Virus record (IMG/VR): IMGVR_UViG_3300049479_000217 | Coordinates: 1 to 43,476 of that record | DNA length: 43,476 nucleotides | Source: a virus | Direction: 5' to 3' (one strand) | The notes under the pieces: model-generated | Databases searched by the model: none | Seen by the model: only the letters and a program-made list of their open reading frames with translations | Told to the model about the DNA's origin: nothing | Shown here: positions 43,002 through 43,476 of the stretch, in pieces | Layout of the letters: the number at the start of each line of letters is the position of its first letter | Position numbering within the stretch: position 1 is the stretch's first letter | Position numbers and translations under genes: made by a program

Positions 43002-43052
43002 CGCTAGAATCGAACCTCTATTGAAACGGAGTTGTTACCACCCGAAGGTAGA
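43002..43052 (-). pseudogene. Degenerate tRNA-like remnant
   Basis: Contains a T-loop-like GGTTCGAT between TAGA/TCTA, an anticodon-like CTC-CGTTTCAATA-GAG, and possible partial acceptor pairing CCAA/TTGG. No full cloverleaf can be drawn. It abuts tRNA-Val(GAC) and precedes the HNH gene. Confidence 0.35.
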
Positions 43053-43124
43053 TTGGCGATACTGGACTTGAACCAGTGACTTCTTCCGTGTCAAGGAAGT
43101 ACTCTACCTCTGAGTTAATCGCCC
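43053..43124 (-). tRNA. tRNA-Val(GAC)
   Basis: D-stem ACTC/GAGT, anticodon stem CTTCC/GGAAG with loop TTGACAC, T-arm ACTGG-TTCAAGT-CCAGT. The first acceptor pair is a G-A mismatch; six pairs GGCGAT/ATCGCC remain. Discriminator A. Confidence 0.85.
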
Positions 43125-43127
43125 TGG

Positions 43128-43214
43128 CGGAAGATACTGGATTCGAACCAGTGGTGCCGTTACCGACACAACGGTTTAGCAAACCGTCGCCTTAAACCAC
43201 TCGGCCAATCTTCC
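43128..43214 (-). tRNA. tRNA-Ser(GCU)
   Basis: Acceptor GGAAGAT/ATCTTCC, anticodon loop TTGCTAA in CGGTT/AACCG, long variable arm, T-loop TTCGAAT, discriminator G. Confidence 0.9.
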
Positions 43215-43218
43215 AAGG

Positions 43219-43292
43219 TGCCCCCTGTAGGATTCGAACCTACGACTTCCTGGTTCGAAGCCAGGCGCTCTACTCCACTGAGCTAAGAGGGC
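43219..43292 (-). tRNA. tRNA-Arg(UCG)
   Basis: Acceptor GCCCTCT/AGGGGGC, anticodon loop CTTCGAA in CCTGG/CCAGG, T-arm GTAGG-TTCGAAT-CCTAC, discriminator A. Confidence 0.9.
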
Positions 43293-43295
43293 GAA

Positions 43296-43369
43296 TGAGA
43301 GATGGTGGATTTGAACCACCGACCATAGGCATATGAGACCCGTACTCTGCCAGACTGAGCTAATCTCTC
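43296..43369 (-). tRNA. tRNA with CAU anticodon (Met)
   Basis: Acceptor GAGAGAT/ATCTCTC, anticodon loop CTCATAT, T-arm GGTGG-TTCAAAT-CCACC, discriminator A. Anticodon stem has one C-A mismatch. With the CAU tRNA at 31009-31081 it probably forms a Met/Ile2 pair. Confidence 0.8.
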
Positions 43370-43387
43370 AAATTCCCTTTCGGGAAA

Positions 43388-43468
43388 TGCCCCCAGTCGG
43401 ACTTGAACCGACAAACCTTTCGGCGGCTGATTTTGAATCAGCTGTGTTTACCATTTCACCACAAGGGC
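43388..43468 (-). tRNA. tRNA-Leu(CAA)
   Basis: Acceptor GCCCTTG/TGGGGGC, anticodon loop TTCAAAA in GCTGA/TCAGC, class II variable arm, T-arm GTCGG-TTCAAGT-CCGAC. The last bases of the window (43471-43476) look like the 3' end of another tRNA. Confidence 0.9.
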
Positions 43469-43476
43469 AAGGCACC

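Overview
The window looks like part of a large double-stranded DNA phage of a cyanobacterium. I could support every gene on the minus strand only. Genes are small and tightly packed, with ATGA/TGATG stop-start overlaps. Phage-type replication and repair genes sit beside host-derived cyanobacterial genes (an SLH-domain porin, a secreted RlpA-like protein, an HNH protein of cyanobacterial type) and a long tRNA array. The polymerase cut by the left edge is a family A, Pol-gamma-like enzyme rather than the family B enzyme of T4-like cyanophages, so this is probably not a classical T4-like cyanomyovirus. No virion genes are present, so phage morphology cannot be told.

Layout (transcription runs from high to low coordinates). 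1-6151: Pol-gamma-like polymerase (partial), unknown proteins, and a GyrA/ParC-type topoisomerase subunit. 6166-8689: very small genes, each preceded by a repeated promoter cassette, and an HNH protein. 8752-12804: a probable DNA hypermodification island, made of a TET/JBP-type 2-oxoglutarate dioxygenase, a TET-associated glycosyltransferase, a HAD phosphatase, a sugar-nucleotidyltransferase-like protein and an APH/choline-kinase-fold kinase. 12916-22218: a SprT-like protease, an Nmad1/MazG-like protein and about thirty small accessory proteins, including two multi-copy microprotein families. 22220-25037: 5'-3' exonuclease, phosphoesterase, polynucleotide-kinase-like protein and NMN-adenylyltransferase-like protein. 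25099-28583: a homing endonuclease, then an AT-rich island with its own promoter type, a pentapeptide-repeat protein and a 53-residue protein that is just the EF-Ts N-terminal domain. 28580-30777: a primase-like protein and a phosphoesterase. 30833-31081: three tRNAs. 31110-39245: more accessory genes, a DUF932 protein and an RNA ligase 1-like protein. 39261-43468: tRNA array interrupted by the porin, the RlpA-like gene and two HNH endonucleases.

The most striking regulatory feature is an intergenic cassette found 16 times. On the minus strand it is a GC-rich hairpin element, then a TTTAC/TTTCG -35 box, a 17-base spacer, a TATAGT-like -10 box, and in most copies exactly 6 bases before the start codon. 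This geometry predicts leaderless transcripts beginning at the start codon, with each cassette ending one transcription unit and starting the next.

How the parts may work together: the dioxygenase and glycosyltransferase probably decorate phage DNA, and the three neighbouring enzymes could make the activated sugar. The kinase-like protein, HAD phosphatase and RNA ligase resemble a split T4-style tRNA repair set, which fits a phage carrying many tRNAs. The porin and RlpA-like protein point to remodelling of the host envelope. Functions rest on motifs read by eye; no database search was possible.
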